The notes under the pieces: model-generated | Database searches by the model: none | What the model was told of the DNA's origin: nothing | Seen by the model: the letters and a program-made list of their open reading frames with translations, nothing else | Assembly (NCBI RefSeq): GCF_014197855.1 | Contig: NZ_JACIGJ010000021.1 | Coordinates: 1 to 50,442, forward strand | Source: Roseospira marina | Lineage (GTDB): Bacteria > Pseudomonadota > Alphaproteobacteria > Rhodospirillales > Rhodospirillaceae | Length of the DNA: 50,442 bases | Reading direction: 5' to 3' | In this document: one piece after another, positions 26,500 through 35,655 of the stretch | How positions within the stretch are numbered: position 1 is the stretch's first letter | Layout of the letters: every line of letters starts with the position of its first letter | Position numbers and translations under genes: made by a program

Positions 26500-27561
26500 A
26501 TGTCGCTGATGTACGAAAAACCCACCACTATCGACCCCACGGTCGACTTCGATACCGACGGCCGTCATCACGGCTATCTGCGACTGCCCTGGAGCCGCGA
26601 CGACAGCGCCTGGGGCAACATCATGATCCCGGTCTGCGTGCTGCGGAACGGCGCCGGCCCCTCGGTGCTGCTGACCGGCGCCAACCACGGCGACGAGTAC
26701 GAGGGACCGCTGGCCCTGCTCGACCTGGCGCTGAACCTGGATTTGGCCGACGTTCACGGCCGCATCATCATGCTGCCGTTCCTGAACTATCCGGCGTTCC
26801 GCGCCGGACGGCGAACCTCGCCCATCGACGGCGGCAACATGAACCGGATTTTCCCGGGCGCCCCCGATGGCACCATGACGCAGCGGATCGCGGACTACGT
26901 GCAGCGGTATCTGCTGCCGATGAGCGATCTGGTGCTGGATATCCACTCCGGCGGCTCGACGCTGGACTTCGTGCCGTTCGCGGCGTCGCACGTCCTGCCC
27001 GACAAGACGCAGGAGGCCCGCTGCGCCGCCGCGGCCGAGGCGTTCAACGCGCCCTACACCACCAAGATGCTGGAGATCGACAGCGCCGGCCTGCTCGACA
27101 CGGCGGCGGAGGAGGCCGGCAAGACTTTCGTCAGCACGGAGCTGCGGGGCGGCGGCACCTCGACCGCCTACACCGCCCGCATCGCCCGCAAGGGGGTGCG
27201 CAACGTGCTGATCCACGCCGGCGTGTTGGACGGCGAGATTGTGAAGGAGCCCTCGCTGTCCCTCGACATGCCGTCGATGGACTGCTTCACCTTCGCCGAC
27301 ACCGATGGCCTGCTGGAAATGTGCGTCGATCTCGGCGAGACGGTGCGTGCGGGCGACCGGTTGGCCCGCATCTGGCCCATGGACCGCACGGGTGTGGCGC
27401 CGCGCGACTACTTCGCCAAGCTGGACGGCATGCTGATCGGGCGCCACTTCCCCGGCGTGACCAAGACCGGCGACTCCATCGCCGTGCTCGGCGCGGTGGA
27501 CGAGGGGTTGCCGCCGAGTTCGTTCCGTCCGGAGGGCATCGCCGCCGGCCAGCAACAGTAA
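26500..27561 (+). CDS. doeB: N-alpha-acetyl-diaminobutyrate deacetylase DoeB (EutE)
   Basis: A 353-residue zinc hydrolase of the succinylglutamate desuccinylase/aspartoacylase (M14-like) family. The zinc ligands fall in LLTGANHGDEYEGP (His and Glu) and VLDIHSGGSTLDF (His). GGNMNRIFPGAPDG and ISTELRGGG-like VSTELRGGGTST are also typical. It releases acetate from N-alpha-acetyl-L-2,4-diaminobutyrate. The product needs a transaminase (DoeD/Atf) that is not encoded in this window. It is the last gene of the eut-doe operon. Confidence 0.93.
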   Translation: MSLMYEKPTTIDPTVDFDTDGRHHGYLRLPWSRDDSAWGNIMIPVCVLRNGAGPSVLLTGANHGDEYEGPLALLDLALNLDLADVHGRIIMLPFLNYPAFRAGRRTSPIDGGNMNRIFPGAPDGTMTQRIADYVQRYLLPMSDLVLDIHSGGSTLDFVPFAASHVLPDKTQEARCAAAAEAFNAPYTTKMLEIDSAGLLDTAAEEAGKTFVSTELRGGGTSTAYTARIARKGVRNVLIHAGVLDGEIVKEPSLSLDMPSMDCFTFADTDGLLEMCVDLGETVRAGDRLARIWPMDRTGVAPRDYFAKLDGMLIGRHFPGVTKTGDSIAVLGAVDEGLPPSSFRPEGIAAGQQQ

Positions 27562-27574
27562 CCCGGGTGCCCGG

Positions 27575-27814
27575 CGCGGTGCCGGCGTCGGGCGTCCTGG
27601 GCGTCGCGCCGGCCCTGGCCGTCGGACTGGCGTTTCCGGTGGCGCTGACGGCCTACGCCGCACCACGACGGCGCTGGTCGCCCGGCTTCTGGTCCTCGCT
27701 CTGCCCGAGCACACGGGTGTGCTGCTGTGGGGCGCGGCCGGGTTCTGGATCGTCGCTTTCCTGGGCTTCTGCGTGGAATACGGACCGGCGCTGTTCCGCC
27801 CGGCGAAGGGATAA
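27575..27814 (+). pseudogene. Membrane-protein remnant, NnrS-like C-terminus
   Basis: The frame ending with TAA at 27812-27814 encodes TTTALVARLLVLALPEHTG, then WGAAGFWIVAFLGFCVEYGP and ALFRPAKG, two hydrophobic helices and a YGP-x3-RP end like that of NnrS-type haem/copper membrane proteins. Just upstream, another frame reads LGVAPALAVGLAFPVALTAYAA, so the coding signal changes frame near 27660. No start codon or complete gene is present. I read it as a decayed fragment; the family call is tentative. Confidence 0.4.
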
Positions 27815-27912
27815 CGGCCCCCGACAGCAAATGCCGGGCCTCTGAACCGGGCGCGTCCCAGGGCGACGATCCCGTGAGTCAAGAGGAGGTCCGGAGACGG
27901 AGACCCGCCTTC

Positions 27913-28374
27913 ATGTCCATTTTCCTCTCCCACGCCCTTGCGATCCGTCCTTTTGATCGAGACGCGGAGACCACAACACTGTCGACCATCTGGTTTGACG
28001 CCTCCATGAAGGCCCACCCCTTCATTGGTGAGCCCAGGCTTGTGGAGCAACGCACGCGGATAGAGGCGGAATACCTTCCCAAAGCCGAGACGTGGGTCGC
28101 CTGTCTCGGCGGGGAAATCGTTGGGTTCATCAGTCTGCTCGATTGCTTTGTCGGCGGTCTCTTCATTGCGCCGAACCGTCAAGGCCAGGGGAGCGGCCGC
28201 GCGCTGATGGCCCATGCCCTGGCCTTGAAGGGCGAGCTGTCTCTGGAGGTGTATACCGCCAACGAACAGGCCTGCGGCTTCTACCGCGCGCTTGGTTTCA
28301 CCGAGATCTCGCGCCGGGATGTGGATGATTTCGGCTATCCCTATCCGAACGCCACGCTCCGGCTCAGAGCCTGA
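27913..28374 (+). CDS. GNAT-family N-acetyltransferase
   Basis: A 153-residue acetyl-CoA-dependent acyltransferase. It shows the early ALAIRPFDRDAE strand, ETWVACLGGEIVGFISL, and the acetyl-CoA pyrophosphate loop GLFIAPNRQGQGSGRALMAHA (Q/RxxGxG/A form), then LEVYTANEQACGFYRALGFTE. The pattern resembles small-molecule or antibiotic acetyltransferases and YjaB-like proteins; the substrate is unknown. I chose the ATG at 27913; a GTG at 27874 is an in-frame alternative. It ends six bases before a strong hairpin and faces dusA. Confidence 0.85.
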   Translation: MSIFLSHALAIRPFDRDAETTTLSTIWFDASMKAHPFIGEPRLVEQRTRIEAEYLPKAETWVACLGGEIVGFISLLDCFVGGLFIAPNRQGQGSGRALMAHALALKGELSLEVYTANEQACGFYRALGFTEISRRDVDDFGYPYPNATLRLRA

Positions 28375-28379
28375 CGCAA

Positions 28380-28403
28380 GCGCGGCCGCACGGTCGGCCG
28401 CGC
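28380..28403. terminator. Hairpin between convergent GNAT gene and dusA
   Basis: A perfect 9-bp stem with a 6-base loop: GCGCGGCCG at 28380-28388, loop CACGGT, CGGCCGCGC at 28395-28403. It fills most of the 36-base gap between two converging genes, so it probably stops transcription from both sides. There is no T-tract. Confidence 0.6.
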
Positions 28404-28410
28404 GCCGGCC

Positions 28411-29427
28411 TCAGGCGACGGCGGCCCGCACGCCCTCCGCTGCCCCCTGCCAGCGGGCGAGCGCGTCCCGAATCACCTCCGGTCCCGCGCCTGGCCGGTG
28501 GGCGGTTTCGCTCAGGTGCCGACGCCACGCCCGCGCGCCGGGCTCGCCGTGGAACAGCGGCAGGATGTGGCGGGTGATGGCCTGCAACGGTACGCCCTCC
28601 GCCATGCGGCGCTCCGCGTAGTCCGCCATCGCACGGGCAACGGCGGCGCGGTCGGGCGGCGCGACGGTCGTGTCGCCGAAAATCCGAGCGTCCGCCTCGG
28701 CCAGCATCCACGGCGTCTCATAGGCCGCACGGCCGATCATCACCCCGTCCAGGGCGTCCGGGCCGGTCATCAGGGCCTGGGCCGCGTCCAGATCCCGCAC
28801 CCCGCCGTTGTAGATCAGCGTCAGGTGGGGAAAGGCGGCCTTCAGGCGCCGCACGCGCTCCGGCTGAAGCGGCGGAATCTCCCGATTCTCTTTCGGGCTC
28901 AGGCCGTTCAGCCACGCCTTGCGGCCGTGGACGACGAACACCGTGCAGCCCGCTCCCGCCACGGTCTCCACGAAGCGGTGCAGCAGGGCGTCGCTGTCCA
29001 GATCATCGATGCCCAGCCGGTGCTTGACCGTCACCGGCCGGTGGGTGGCCGCTCGCATGGCCGCGACACAGTCTGCGACCAGGGCGGGCTCCGCCATCAG
29101 ACAGGCGCCGAAGCGGCCGCTGGACACCCGGTCGGAGGGACAGCCGACGTTGAGGTTGATCTCGTCATAGCCCCAGTCGGTGCCCAAACGGGCGCAGGCG
29201 GCCAGGGCGTCCGGATCGCTGCCGCCAAGCTGCAGCGCCAGCGGATGCTCCGACGGGTCATGGTCCAGGTGCCGGACCGGATCGCCGTGCAGCAGCGCGC
29301 CGGTCGTCACCATCTCGGTGTACAGCAGAGTGTGCTGGGTCAGCTGCCGCAGAAAGTAGCGGTCGTGCCGGTCCGTCCAGTCCATCATCGGCGCGACGGC
29401 GAGTCTATGTGCTTGATATGTCGTCAT
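28411..29427 (-). CDS. dusA: tRNA-dihydrouridine(20/20a) synthase DusA
   Basis: Reduces uridine 20/20a in the tRNA D-loop with FMN and NADPH. The 338-residue product has APMMDWTDRHDRYFLRQ at the start, the active-site block INLNVGCPSDRVSSGRFGACLM with the catalytic Cys in GACLM, VTVKHRLGIDD, VHGRKAWLNGLSPKENREIPPL and NGGVRDLD. The SPKENREIPPL segment is specific to the DusA branch. It lies alone on the minus strand. Confidence 0.96.
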   Translation of the reverse strand: MTTYQAHRLAVAPMMDWTDRHDRYFLRQLTQHTLLYTEMVTTGALLHGDPVRHLDHDPSEHPLALQLGGSDPDALAACARLGTDWGYDEINLNVGCPSDRVSSGRFGACLMAEPALVADCVAAMRAATHRPVTVKHRLGIDDLDSDALLHRFVETVAGAGCTVFVVHGRKAWLNGLSPKENREIPPLQPERVRRLKAAFPHLTLIYNGGVRDLDAAQALMTGPDALDGVMIGRAAYETPWMLAEADARIFGDTTVAPPDRAAVARAMADYAERRMAEGVPLQAITRHILPLFHGEPGARAWRRHLSETAHRPGAGPEVIRDALARWQGAAEGVRAAVA

Positions 29428-29638
29428 CTCTTCTCAGTTACTGGCACCGTGTTGCGCCGCGGCGCGTTCACGCCAGGGGACGACCCCGTCCGCCCCGTTT
29501 CGACCGCGCACTGTATACACAGGGAGCCCGATATGGCGACCCTATGAACGCATCCCTCGGGCTCCGGGCCGGCCTGCCGCCGCCGAACGCACCGCATCGT
29601 CGCGCCCTGGTCCAGGTCGCACGAGATGGGCCCGTGTC

Positions 29639-30829
29639 CTATCGCGCCGGGAACCCATGCCGGCGCGCCCCGAGCGTCAAAACCCATGCCCCCGCGATCA
29701 GCAGCAGCAGGCTCGGCGCCAGGCTTGCCGGCCCGAAGCTCTCCAGCAACAGCCCGCCGGCCAGCCCGCCCCCGGCAATCGCGGTGTTCCACATCGTGAC
29801 GAGCATGGATTGCGCCAGGTCCGCCGCAGGGCCGGCCGTCTTCGCGCTGGCGGTCTGGAACAGGGTCGCACACCCGCCGAATGCCAGGCCCCAGATGGCG
29901 CTCGCGGCATAGATCGCCACAGGGCTCTCGCGTCCAAGCCAGAACAGGATCGCAGCCAGCGCGAAAAGCGCGACGCTGGACAGGGTCAGCGCCCGGAGGC
30001 GGCTGTCGATCAGCACGCCGACGATCCAGATGCTGACCAGCGAAGCCAAGCCGAACACCAGCAGGACGGTGTCGGTCCGCTCGACCATCCCGGCACCGCC
30101 GAGGTAGGGCGCGATGTAGGTGTACAGAATGTTATGAGCCAGCACGAAGGTCAGGACGACACCAAGCACCGGGCGGATGCCAGGAAGCGTCAGGACGCCG
30201 CGCAAAGTGCGGCGCTGCCCGGCGGGCTCACCCGGGAAATCGGGAACCTTGGCCATCACCCAGACGATCAGCCCCAGCGTCAGGCCGCTCATGAGGCCGA
30301 AACAGGCGCGCCAGCCGAGGATGGACCCGAGGAACGTGCCGGCGGGCACCCCGAGCGACAAGGCCAGCGGCGTCCCGGCCATGGCCACCGCAATCGCCCG
30401 CCCCTTCAGATGATCGGGCGCCATGCGCGCGGCATAGCCCGCCGCCAACGCCCAGAGCAGCCCCGCCGCGACCCCGGCCACGAAACGTGCCACCAGGGTG
30501 AGGGCATAGCTGGTGGAGAGGGCCGTGACCGTGTTCGCGATCAGGAATCCCAGGATGGCCGTCATGAGAAGCGGCCGGCGGCGCAGGCCCTGCGTCAGGG
30601 TCGTGAGCGGGATCGCGGCCACCAGCGAGCCGATGGCGTAGACCGTCACGAGTTGCCCGGCTCCCGCCTCCGACACGCCGAGCCCTTGCCCGATGGCGGG
30701 CAAAAGACCCGCCGGCAAGGCTTCGGTCAAAATGGTGAGAAAGGCCGCCATGGACAGCGCCAGCAGACCGGCCCAGGGGAACGGCGCCTCAAGGCGGGAG
30801 GCGTGGGCGGACATGCGTACGTCACTCAT
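29639..30829 (-). CDS. MFS transporter, probable drug/sugar efflux permease (AraJ/YdhP-like)
   Basis: A 396-residue major facilitator with about twelve membrane segments. The N-terminal half shows FLTILTEALPAGLLPAIGQGLGVSEAGAGQLVTVYAIGSLVAAIPLT and the motif-A-like TLTQGLRRRPLL between helices 2 and 3; VAGVAAGLLWALAAGYAARM is motif-C-like, as in proton antiporters. The substrate is unknown. A LysR gene diverges from it across 179 bases and probably controls it. Confidence 0.87.
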   Translation of the reverse strand: MSDVRMSAHASRLEAPFPWAGLLALSMAAFLTILTEALPAGLLPAIGQGLGVSEAGAGQLVTVYAIGSLVAAIPLTTLTQGLRRRPLLMTAILGFLIANTVTALSTSYALTLVARFVAGVAAGLLWALAAGYAARMAPDHLKGRAIAVAMAGTPLALSLGVPAGTFLGSILGWRACFGLMSGLTLGLIVWVMAKVPDFPGEPAGQRRTLRGVLTLPGIRPVLGVVLTFVLAHNILYTYIAPYLGGAGMVERTDTVLLVFGLASLVSIWIVGVLIDSRLRALTLSSVALFALAAILFWLGRESPVAIYAASAIWGLAFGGCATLFQTASAKTAGPAADLAQSMLVTMWNTAIAGGGLAGGLLLESFGPASLAPSLLLLIAGAWVLTLGARRHGFPAR

Positions 30830-31008
30830 CGCCGCTCTCCCGCGCGTGAGGGGCCGAGCGTCTTTTCGGGCCGGCGGTGGTCGGTCGCCCGAAGGCGTGG
30901 GACGGTGAAGATCATCGTGGTTCCCCTGATGGTTAAAACGTCAGAGGAAACGTGCGGATGATCTTATTGAAGAAAAACAGGCTTCAATTCCGATGACTTC
31001 GGACCAAT

Positions 31009-31929
31009 ATGTCCGCGATCATGCCGATCCCGATGGACAGCCTCGGCGCCCTGAACGTGTTCGTTCACGCGGCGGAAACACGCAGCTTCACCGTCACCGG
31101 GCGGCAGCTCGGCGTGTCTTCGTCAGCGGTGGGAAAAGCCGTCGCCCGGCTTGAGGACCGTCTGGGGGTCCGGCTGTTTCATCGCTCGACGCGGGCGATC
31201 ACGCTGACGCCGGAGGGGCAGCTGTTCCTCGAACGCTGCCGGCGCGTGCTGAGCGAAATGGAAGCGGCGGAGCTGGAGCTTGCGCAGACCCGCGCCCGCC
31301 CGGCCGGCCAATTGCGCATCAGCCTGCCTTTGGTCGGAATGCTGATGGTGCCGACCCTCTCCGCTTTCATGGACGCCTGGCCGGACATCGCACTCGATCT
31401 CGATTTTAGCGATCGTTTGGTGGACGTGATCGAGGAAGGGTTCGATGCGGTGATCCGGTCGGGCGAGCCCACGGATTCGCGCCTGATGGCACGCCGCCTC
31501 GGCCGTTCCGCGTTTCGGCTCGTTGGATCGCCCGCCTATTTCGAGCGGCACGGCACCCCCACCAGCGTGACGGAGGTTGCTCAGCATCGCTGCCTGCGCC
31601 ACCGCTATCCAAGCACCGGCAAGATTGAAAAGTGGCGCCTCGTCGGCCCGGACGGCACCGCCGTCGAAGATCTTCCATGCACCGTGGTGTCGAGCGCCAT
31701 AGAACCCTTGCTTTACATGGCCGAACACGGCCGGGGGCTTGCCTGTCTGCCGGACTTCGCGGTGCGCGCCTCCTGCGCCGAAGGTCGGCTTGTGTCCGTC
31801 CTGGACGATGCCGTGACCAACACGGTCGACTTCCGAATCCTTTGGCCGTCCAGCCGTTACCTGTCGCCAAAGCTTCGGGTCTTCGTCGATTTCCTGGCCG
31901 ACACCGTGTTCGTCCCGGAGACGGCCTGA
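31009..31929 (+). CDS. LysR-family transcriptional regulator, divergent from the MFS gene
   Basis: A 306-residue LysR-type regulator. The N-terminal winged helix-turn-helix reads LNVFVHAAETRSFTVTGRQLGVSSSAVGKAVARLEDRLGVRLFHRSTRAITLT, which is typical, followed by the linker helix and an effector domain beginning near LRISLPLVG. Such regulators usually control the divergent neighbour, here the MFS exporter. Two later in-frame ATGs (31021 and 31033) are possible starts. Confidence 0.9.
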   Translation: MSAIMPIPMDSLGALNVFVHAAETRSFTVTGRQLGVSSSAVGKAVARLEDRLGVRLFHRSTRAITLTPEGQLFLERCRRVLSEMEAAELELAQTRARPAGQLRISLPLVGMLMVPTLSAFMDAWPDIALDLDFSDRLVDVIEEGFDAVIRSGEPTDSRLMARRLGRSAFRLVGSPAYFERHGTPTSVTEVAQHRCLRHRYPSTGKIEKWRLVGPDGTAVEDLPCTVVSSAIEPLLYMAEHGRGLACLPDFAVRASCAEGRLVSVLDDAVTNTVDFRILWPSSRYLSPKLRVFVDFLADTVFVPETA

Positions 31930-31949
31930 TCGTGGCGCCTCCGGCCGGC

Positions 31950-32792
31950 TCAGCGGTCCGCTGCGATGCCGTCGAGACACCGGGCCAGCGTCCGTGCCGT
32001 GGCGCTCGGCGCCCCTTTTCGCCAGCGCCGCTCGACAACCGAATAGTGGATGTCCGGCAACGGAGGCAGGGCGCCGGCGGGCAGCGGAGGGCCGCCAAGC
32101 CCGATGTCGGTTCGGCCGGTGACCCCAAGGCCCGCCTGCACTGCCGCGCGCAGGCCGTCGAGGCTCGGCGTGCTCAACACCATCCGCCAGGGCCTGCCGA
32201 CGGCATCGAGGCCGTGCTGCGCGGCCGTCAGAAACGGACAGGGCGGGGTGATGCCAAGCAAGGGAACCACCTCGGCTTCGGCACGGGCGGGGTCACCGAA
32301 CCAGCGCACCGGCAGCACGCGCGTGGACACCGCATGGACCGCGTCACCCGCATGAACCGCGGTGTCGATCCGCTCTTCGCTCAAGGCCTGCAGCAGCTCC
32401 GCCGTGCTGCCGATGACAAGGCTGATCGCCTGCCCTGTCACGTCCACGCCGAGCGCCGCAAGGCTCGGCCGCAGCACGCTGTCCACGAGATCCTGCACGA
32501 TGCCGATCCGGATCGGCTCGCCCCGGGCCCGCCCCAGGTCCTCACGCGCGGCGTCGATTCGGCCCAGGATGGCCCGGGCATGCGGCAGCAACTGCGCGCC
32601 GGTCTGGTTGAGCTTCAGCGCGCGGCCATCGCGGTCGAAGAGGGGCGTGCCGACGATGTCTTCGAGACGCGCCATCTGGAGGCTCAACGCCGAGTCGCTG
32701 CGCCCCACCCGCACCGCCGCGGCCGACAGCGATCCACAATCGACAACGGCGGTGAAGCTGCGCAGCAGCGGCGAGGGTATATCCGGAATCAT
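31950..32792 (-). CDS. LysR-family transcriptional regulator, divergent from the tautomerase
   Basis: A 280-residue LysR-type regulator. The helix-turn-helix segment is LRSFTAVVDCGSLSAAAVRVGRSDSALSLQMARLEDIVGTPLFDRDGRALKLNQTG. The effector domain follows from about residue 90. It converges with the first LysR gene (20-base gap) and diverges from the tautomerase gene across 92 bases that contain a palindromic operator candidate. The effector is unknown. Confidence 0.9.
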   Translation of the reverse strand: MIPDIPSPLLRSFTAVVDCGSLSAAAVRVGRSDSALSLQMARLEDIVGTPLFDRDGRALKLNQTGAQLLPHARAILGRIDAAREDLGRARGEPIRIGIVQDLVDSVLRPSLAALGVDVTGQAISLVIGSTAELLQALSEERIDTAVHAGDAVHAVSTRVLPVRWFGDPARAEAEVVPLLGITPPCPFLTAAQHGLDAVGRPWRMVLSTPSLDGLRAAVQAGLGVTGRTDIGLGGPPLPAGALPPLPDIHYSVVERRWRKGAPSATARTLARCLDGIAADR

Positions 32793-32814
32793 GAGAAATC
32801 CTCAAATCAGAACG

Positions 32815-32838
32815 CCGGATTATAGGCCCAATATCCGG
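32815..32838. promoter_or_regulatory. Palindromic operator candidate for the LysR regulator
   Basis: CCGGAT (32815-32820) and ATCCGG (32833-32838) flank an A/T-rich 12-base core that itself contains a T-N11-A arrangement, as expected of a LysR site. A further ATATCCGG half-site lies at about 32779-32786 inside the regulator's first codons. It sits in the middle of the divergent gap. Confidence 0.5.
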
Positions 32839-32884
32839 ATACTCTCAGATAAAGATGAGGGACCACCAACAGAGGAGGTTCCCC

Positions 32885-33268
32885 ATGCCCTTCGCCCGAT
32901 TGACGCTGATCCCACAGCAACCGCCTGAAATCATTGAGCGGCTGACCACCGACCTCACCGACCTCATCGCTGCGGACCTCGGAAAACGCCATGAACTGAC
33001 CTCGGTCCTGATTGAAACGCCGTCGCGGGCCCGCTGGACCATCGGCGCAGGCCCGCAGCCAACCGCCGCCCATCTTGAGATTTGCGTGACCGCGGGAACG
33101 AACAGCGCGGATGAGAAGCGCCGCTTCATCAGGCATGCGATGGATCGGCTCCGGCAGGCCATCCCCGCGCTGCCGGAGGCCAGCTATGTTGTCGTGCGGG
33201 ACCTGCCCGGAGGCGACTGGGGCTATGACGGCCGAACCCAGGCGGACCGCGCTCGACACCGCCCGTGA
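32885..33268 (+). CDS. 4-oxalocrotonate tautomerase-family protein
   Basis: A 127-residue protein of the tautomerase superfamily. It begins Met-Pro, leaving the catalytic N-terminal proline after methionine removal, and continues FARLTLIPQQPPEIIERLTTDLTDLIAADLGKRHELTSVLIE, the beta-alpha-beta pattern of the family; the second half is a similar but more divergent unit, so it is a fused-dimer-length member. GAGGAGG nine bases before the ATG at 32885 fixes the start. The substrate is unknown; the divergent LysR gene probably regulates it. Confidence 0.8.
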   Translation: MPFARLTLIPQQPPEIIERLTTDLTDLIAADLGKRHELTSVLIETPSRARWTIGAGPQPTAAHLEICVTAGTNSADEKRRFIRHAMDRLRQAIPALPEASYVVVRDLPGGDWGYDGRTQADRARHRP

Positions 33269-33567
33269 CGCCCGGGAGGCTCGCGACTCGATGTGCACGG
33301 GCCCGGGCGGCCGGCGACGGTGGGGGGCTGCGACATCGCGATGCCAGAACGATCCGCCCGACGCACCCGCCATGCGCCGTTCTGGAAGGCTAATCGCTGA
33401 AAAACACGGCACGGATCAAAACCAGCGGTGGGTGCAAAGCTGTCATTCTGTCACGCTTGCGCGATCCTCCGACAGCGCCCATCATGGGCGCCCATTGAGA
33501 GGCGTATTGGCGCGGCAAAGTCGGATTCGTCGCGAGTGTCGACCATAGGCTTTGGAGGCCCGTTGCC
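33269..33567. other. Spacer between the tautomerase and the isoamylase operon
   Basis: No gene is supported. It holds an 8-bp inverted repeat, CCAGAACG (33344-33351) with CGTTCTGG (33378-33385), which may end the tautomerase transcript. The following stretch (about 33386-33540) is relatively A/T-rich and should contain the promoter of the isoamylase operon; I could not single out a clear -35/-10 pair. Confidence 0.5.
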
Positions 33568-35655
33568 ATGGGTGAGCAGGACCGTTCGGCCTTTCCAACG
33601 CGGCCAGGGCGCCCGCATCCCTTGGGCGCAACGGTGGAGCCGGACGGGGTCAACTTCGCGGCGTTTTCCCAATTCGCTACCGGGATCGAGCTGTTGCTGT
33701 TCGACCGGCATGACGCCGTCGAGCCGACGCGGGTCATCCCCCTGGATCCGGCGCGCAACAAGACGTTTCACTTCTGGCATGTCTTTGTCGAGGGGGCCGG
33801 GCCGGGCCTGCACTACGCCTATCGGGTCGATGGCCCCTGGGCGCCGGAGGACGGCCACCGGTTCCGCCGCGACAAGGTGCTGATCGATCCCTACGCGCGC
33901 GGCAATACGACCGCGTTGTGGAGCCGCGGCGACGCCTGTGGCGCGGGCGACAACCTGCCGTCGTCGATGCGGTCGGTGGTCATCGATCCGGACCGCTACG
34001 ACTGGGAGGGGGATCAGCCGCTCAACCGGCCCCTCAACGAGACCATCGTCTACGAAATGCATGTCGGCGGCTTCACGCGGTCGGAGACGTCCGGCACGGC
34101 GGAGCCCGGCACGTTTCGGGCGGTGATCGAGAAAATTCCGTACCTCAAAGAGTTGGGCGTGACCGCCGTCGAGCTGTTGCCCGTCTGTCAGTTCGACGAC
34201 AGCGAAGTGCGCGAGGTCGACGGCCGCCGGCTGACGAACTACTGGGGCTACAGCACGGTGAGCTACTTCTCGCCCCATCCCCGCTACTGCGTGACCCCGG
34301 AAGACGGCAGCCATCTCGACGAGTTCCGCGACATGGTCAAGGCGCTGCACGCGGCCGGTATCGAGGTCATGCTGGACGTCGTGTTCAACCACACGGACGA
34401 GGGCAATCATCTCGGCCCGACGTTCAATTTCCGTGGCTTCGACAACAGCACGTATTATTACCTGTCCCCGGGTGACCGGCAGTATTATTACGACTATACG
34501 GGCTGCGGCAACACGTTCAACTGCAACCATCCCATCGGGGATAAACTCATCCTCGACTGCCTCCGCTTCTGGCGCGAGGAGATGCACGTGGATGGCTTCC
34601 GGTTCGACGAGGGCTCGGTGCTGTCGCGCGGCCCCGACGGGGCACCGATGACCTACCCGCCCGTGCTGTGGAACATCGAGTTGGACGAGCCCCTCGCCGG
34701 CGCCAAGGTCGTCGCCGAGGCCTGGGACGCCGCCGGGCTGTACCAGATCGGCCACTTCCCGGGCTTCCGCTGGGGGGAGTGGAACGGCCGCTACCGCGAC
34801 GATCTGCGCCGCTTCGTCAAGGGCGACGCCGGCATGATCGGTGCAGTGGCCAACCGCATCGCCGGCAGTGCCGACCTGTACCAGTGGAGCGGCCACCTGC
34901 CCGTCAACAGCGTGAACTTCATCACCGCGCACGACGGCTTCACGCTCAACGATCTGGTCTCCTACGACGTCAAGCACAACGAGGCCAACGGCGAGGGCAA
35001 CCGGGACGGCGTGGACGACAACCTGTCCTGGAACTGCGGCGTCGAGGGGGCCACGGACGATCCGGCCGTCGAGGCGCTGCGCGCGCGCCAGATCCGCAAC
35101 TTCGCGACGCTGCTGATGCTGTCGCAGGGCATTCCCATGATCGTCATGGGCGACGAGGTGCGGCGCACCCAGGGCGGCAACAACAACGCCTATTGCCACG
35201 ACAATCCGATCAGTTGGTTCGACTGGTCGCTGGTGGAGACGAACGCCGATCTGTTCCGCTTCTGGAAGCACATGATCGCGTTCCGCCGTCGCCATACGGC
35301 CGTGCATCGGTCGCGCTTCTTCACCGGGGCCGTCAACGACCGGGGCTTGCCCGATATCTCCTGGCACGGCACCGACCTGGACCAGCCGGGCTGGGACGAT
35401 CCGGGGGCCCGCGTCCTGGGGTTCACGCTCGGCGGGTTCGACGGCGAGTCCGACCTTCACGTCATGGCGAACATGTACTGGGCGCCGCTCGCCATGGCGA
35501 TTCCGCCCGTTCAGGGGCGCCGCTGGTATCGCGCCGTGGACACCGCGCAGGCGCCGCCGGAGGACATCCGGCCGGCCGGGGACGAAATACGCGTGGCGGG
35601 AGATCGCTATACCGTCGGGGGACGCAGCGTCGTCGTCCTGGTGTCCAAGGATTAA
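33568..35655 (+). CDS. glgX: Isoamylase-type glycogen debranching enzyme (GlgX-like)
   Basis: A 695-residue GH13 enzyme that cleaves alpha-1,6 branch points of glycogen or limit dextrins. An N-terminal CBM48-like domain (GRPHPLGATVEPDGVNFAAFS, then HYAYRVDGPW) precedes the barrel. Barrel motifs are YEMHVGGFTR, DVVFNHT, DGFRFD with nucleophile Asp347, AEAWDAAG with acid Glu384, and TAHDGF with Asp456, so it should be active. GGAGG stands before the ATG. It lacks any glycogen synthase or branching gene nearby and instead heads a nine-gene set of unusual composition; the next gene starts 23 bases after it. Confidence 0.9.
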   Translation: MGEQDRSAFPTRPGRPHPLGATVEPDGVNFAAFSQFATGIELLLFDRHDAVEPTRVIPLDPARNKTFHFWHVFVEGAGPGLHYAYRVDGPWAPEDGHRFRRDKVLIDPYARGNTTALWSRGDACGAGDNLPSSMRSVVIDPDRYDWEGDQPLNRPLNETIVYEMHVGGFTRSETSGTAEPGTFRAVIEKIPYLKELGVTAVELLPVCQFDDSEVREVDGRRLTNYWGYSTVSYFSPHPRYCVTPEDGSHLDEFRDMVKALHAAGIEVMLDVVFNHTDEGNHLGPTFNFRGFDNSTYYYLSPGDRQYYYDYTGCGNTFNCNHPIGDKLILDCLRFWREEMHVDGFRFDEGSVLSRGPDGAPMTYPPVLWNIELDEPLAGAKVVAEAWDAAGLYQIGHFPGFRWGEWNGRYRDDLRRFVKGDAGMIGAVANRIAGSADLYQWSGHLPVNSVNFITAHDGFTLNDLVSYDVKHNEANGEGNRDGVDDNLSWNCGVEGATDDPAVEALRARQIRNFATLLMLSQGIPMIVMGDEVRRTQGGNNNAYCHDNPISWFDWSLVETNADLFRFWKHMIAFRRRHTAVHRSRFFTGAVNDRGLPDISWHGTDLDQPGWDDPGARVLGFTLGGFDGESDLHVMANMYWAPLAMAIPPVQGRRWYRAVDTAQAPPEDIRPAGDEIRVAGDRYTVGGRSVVVLVSKD

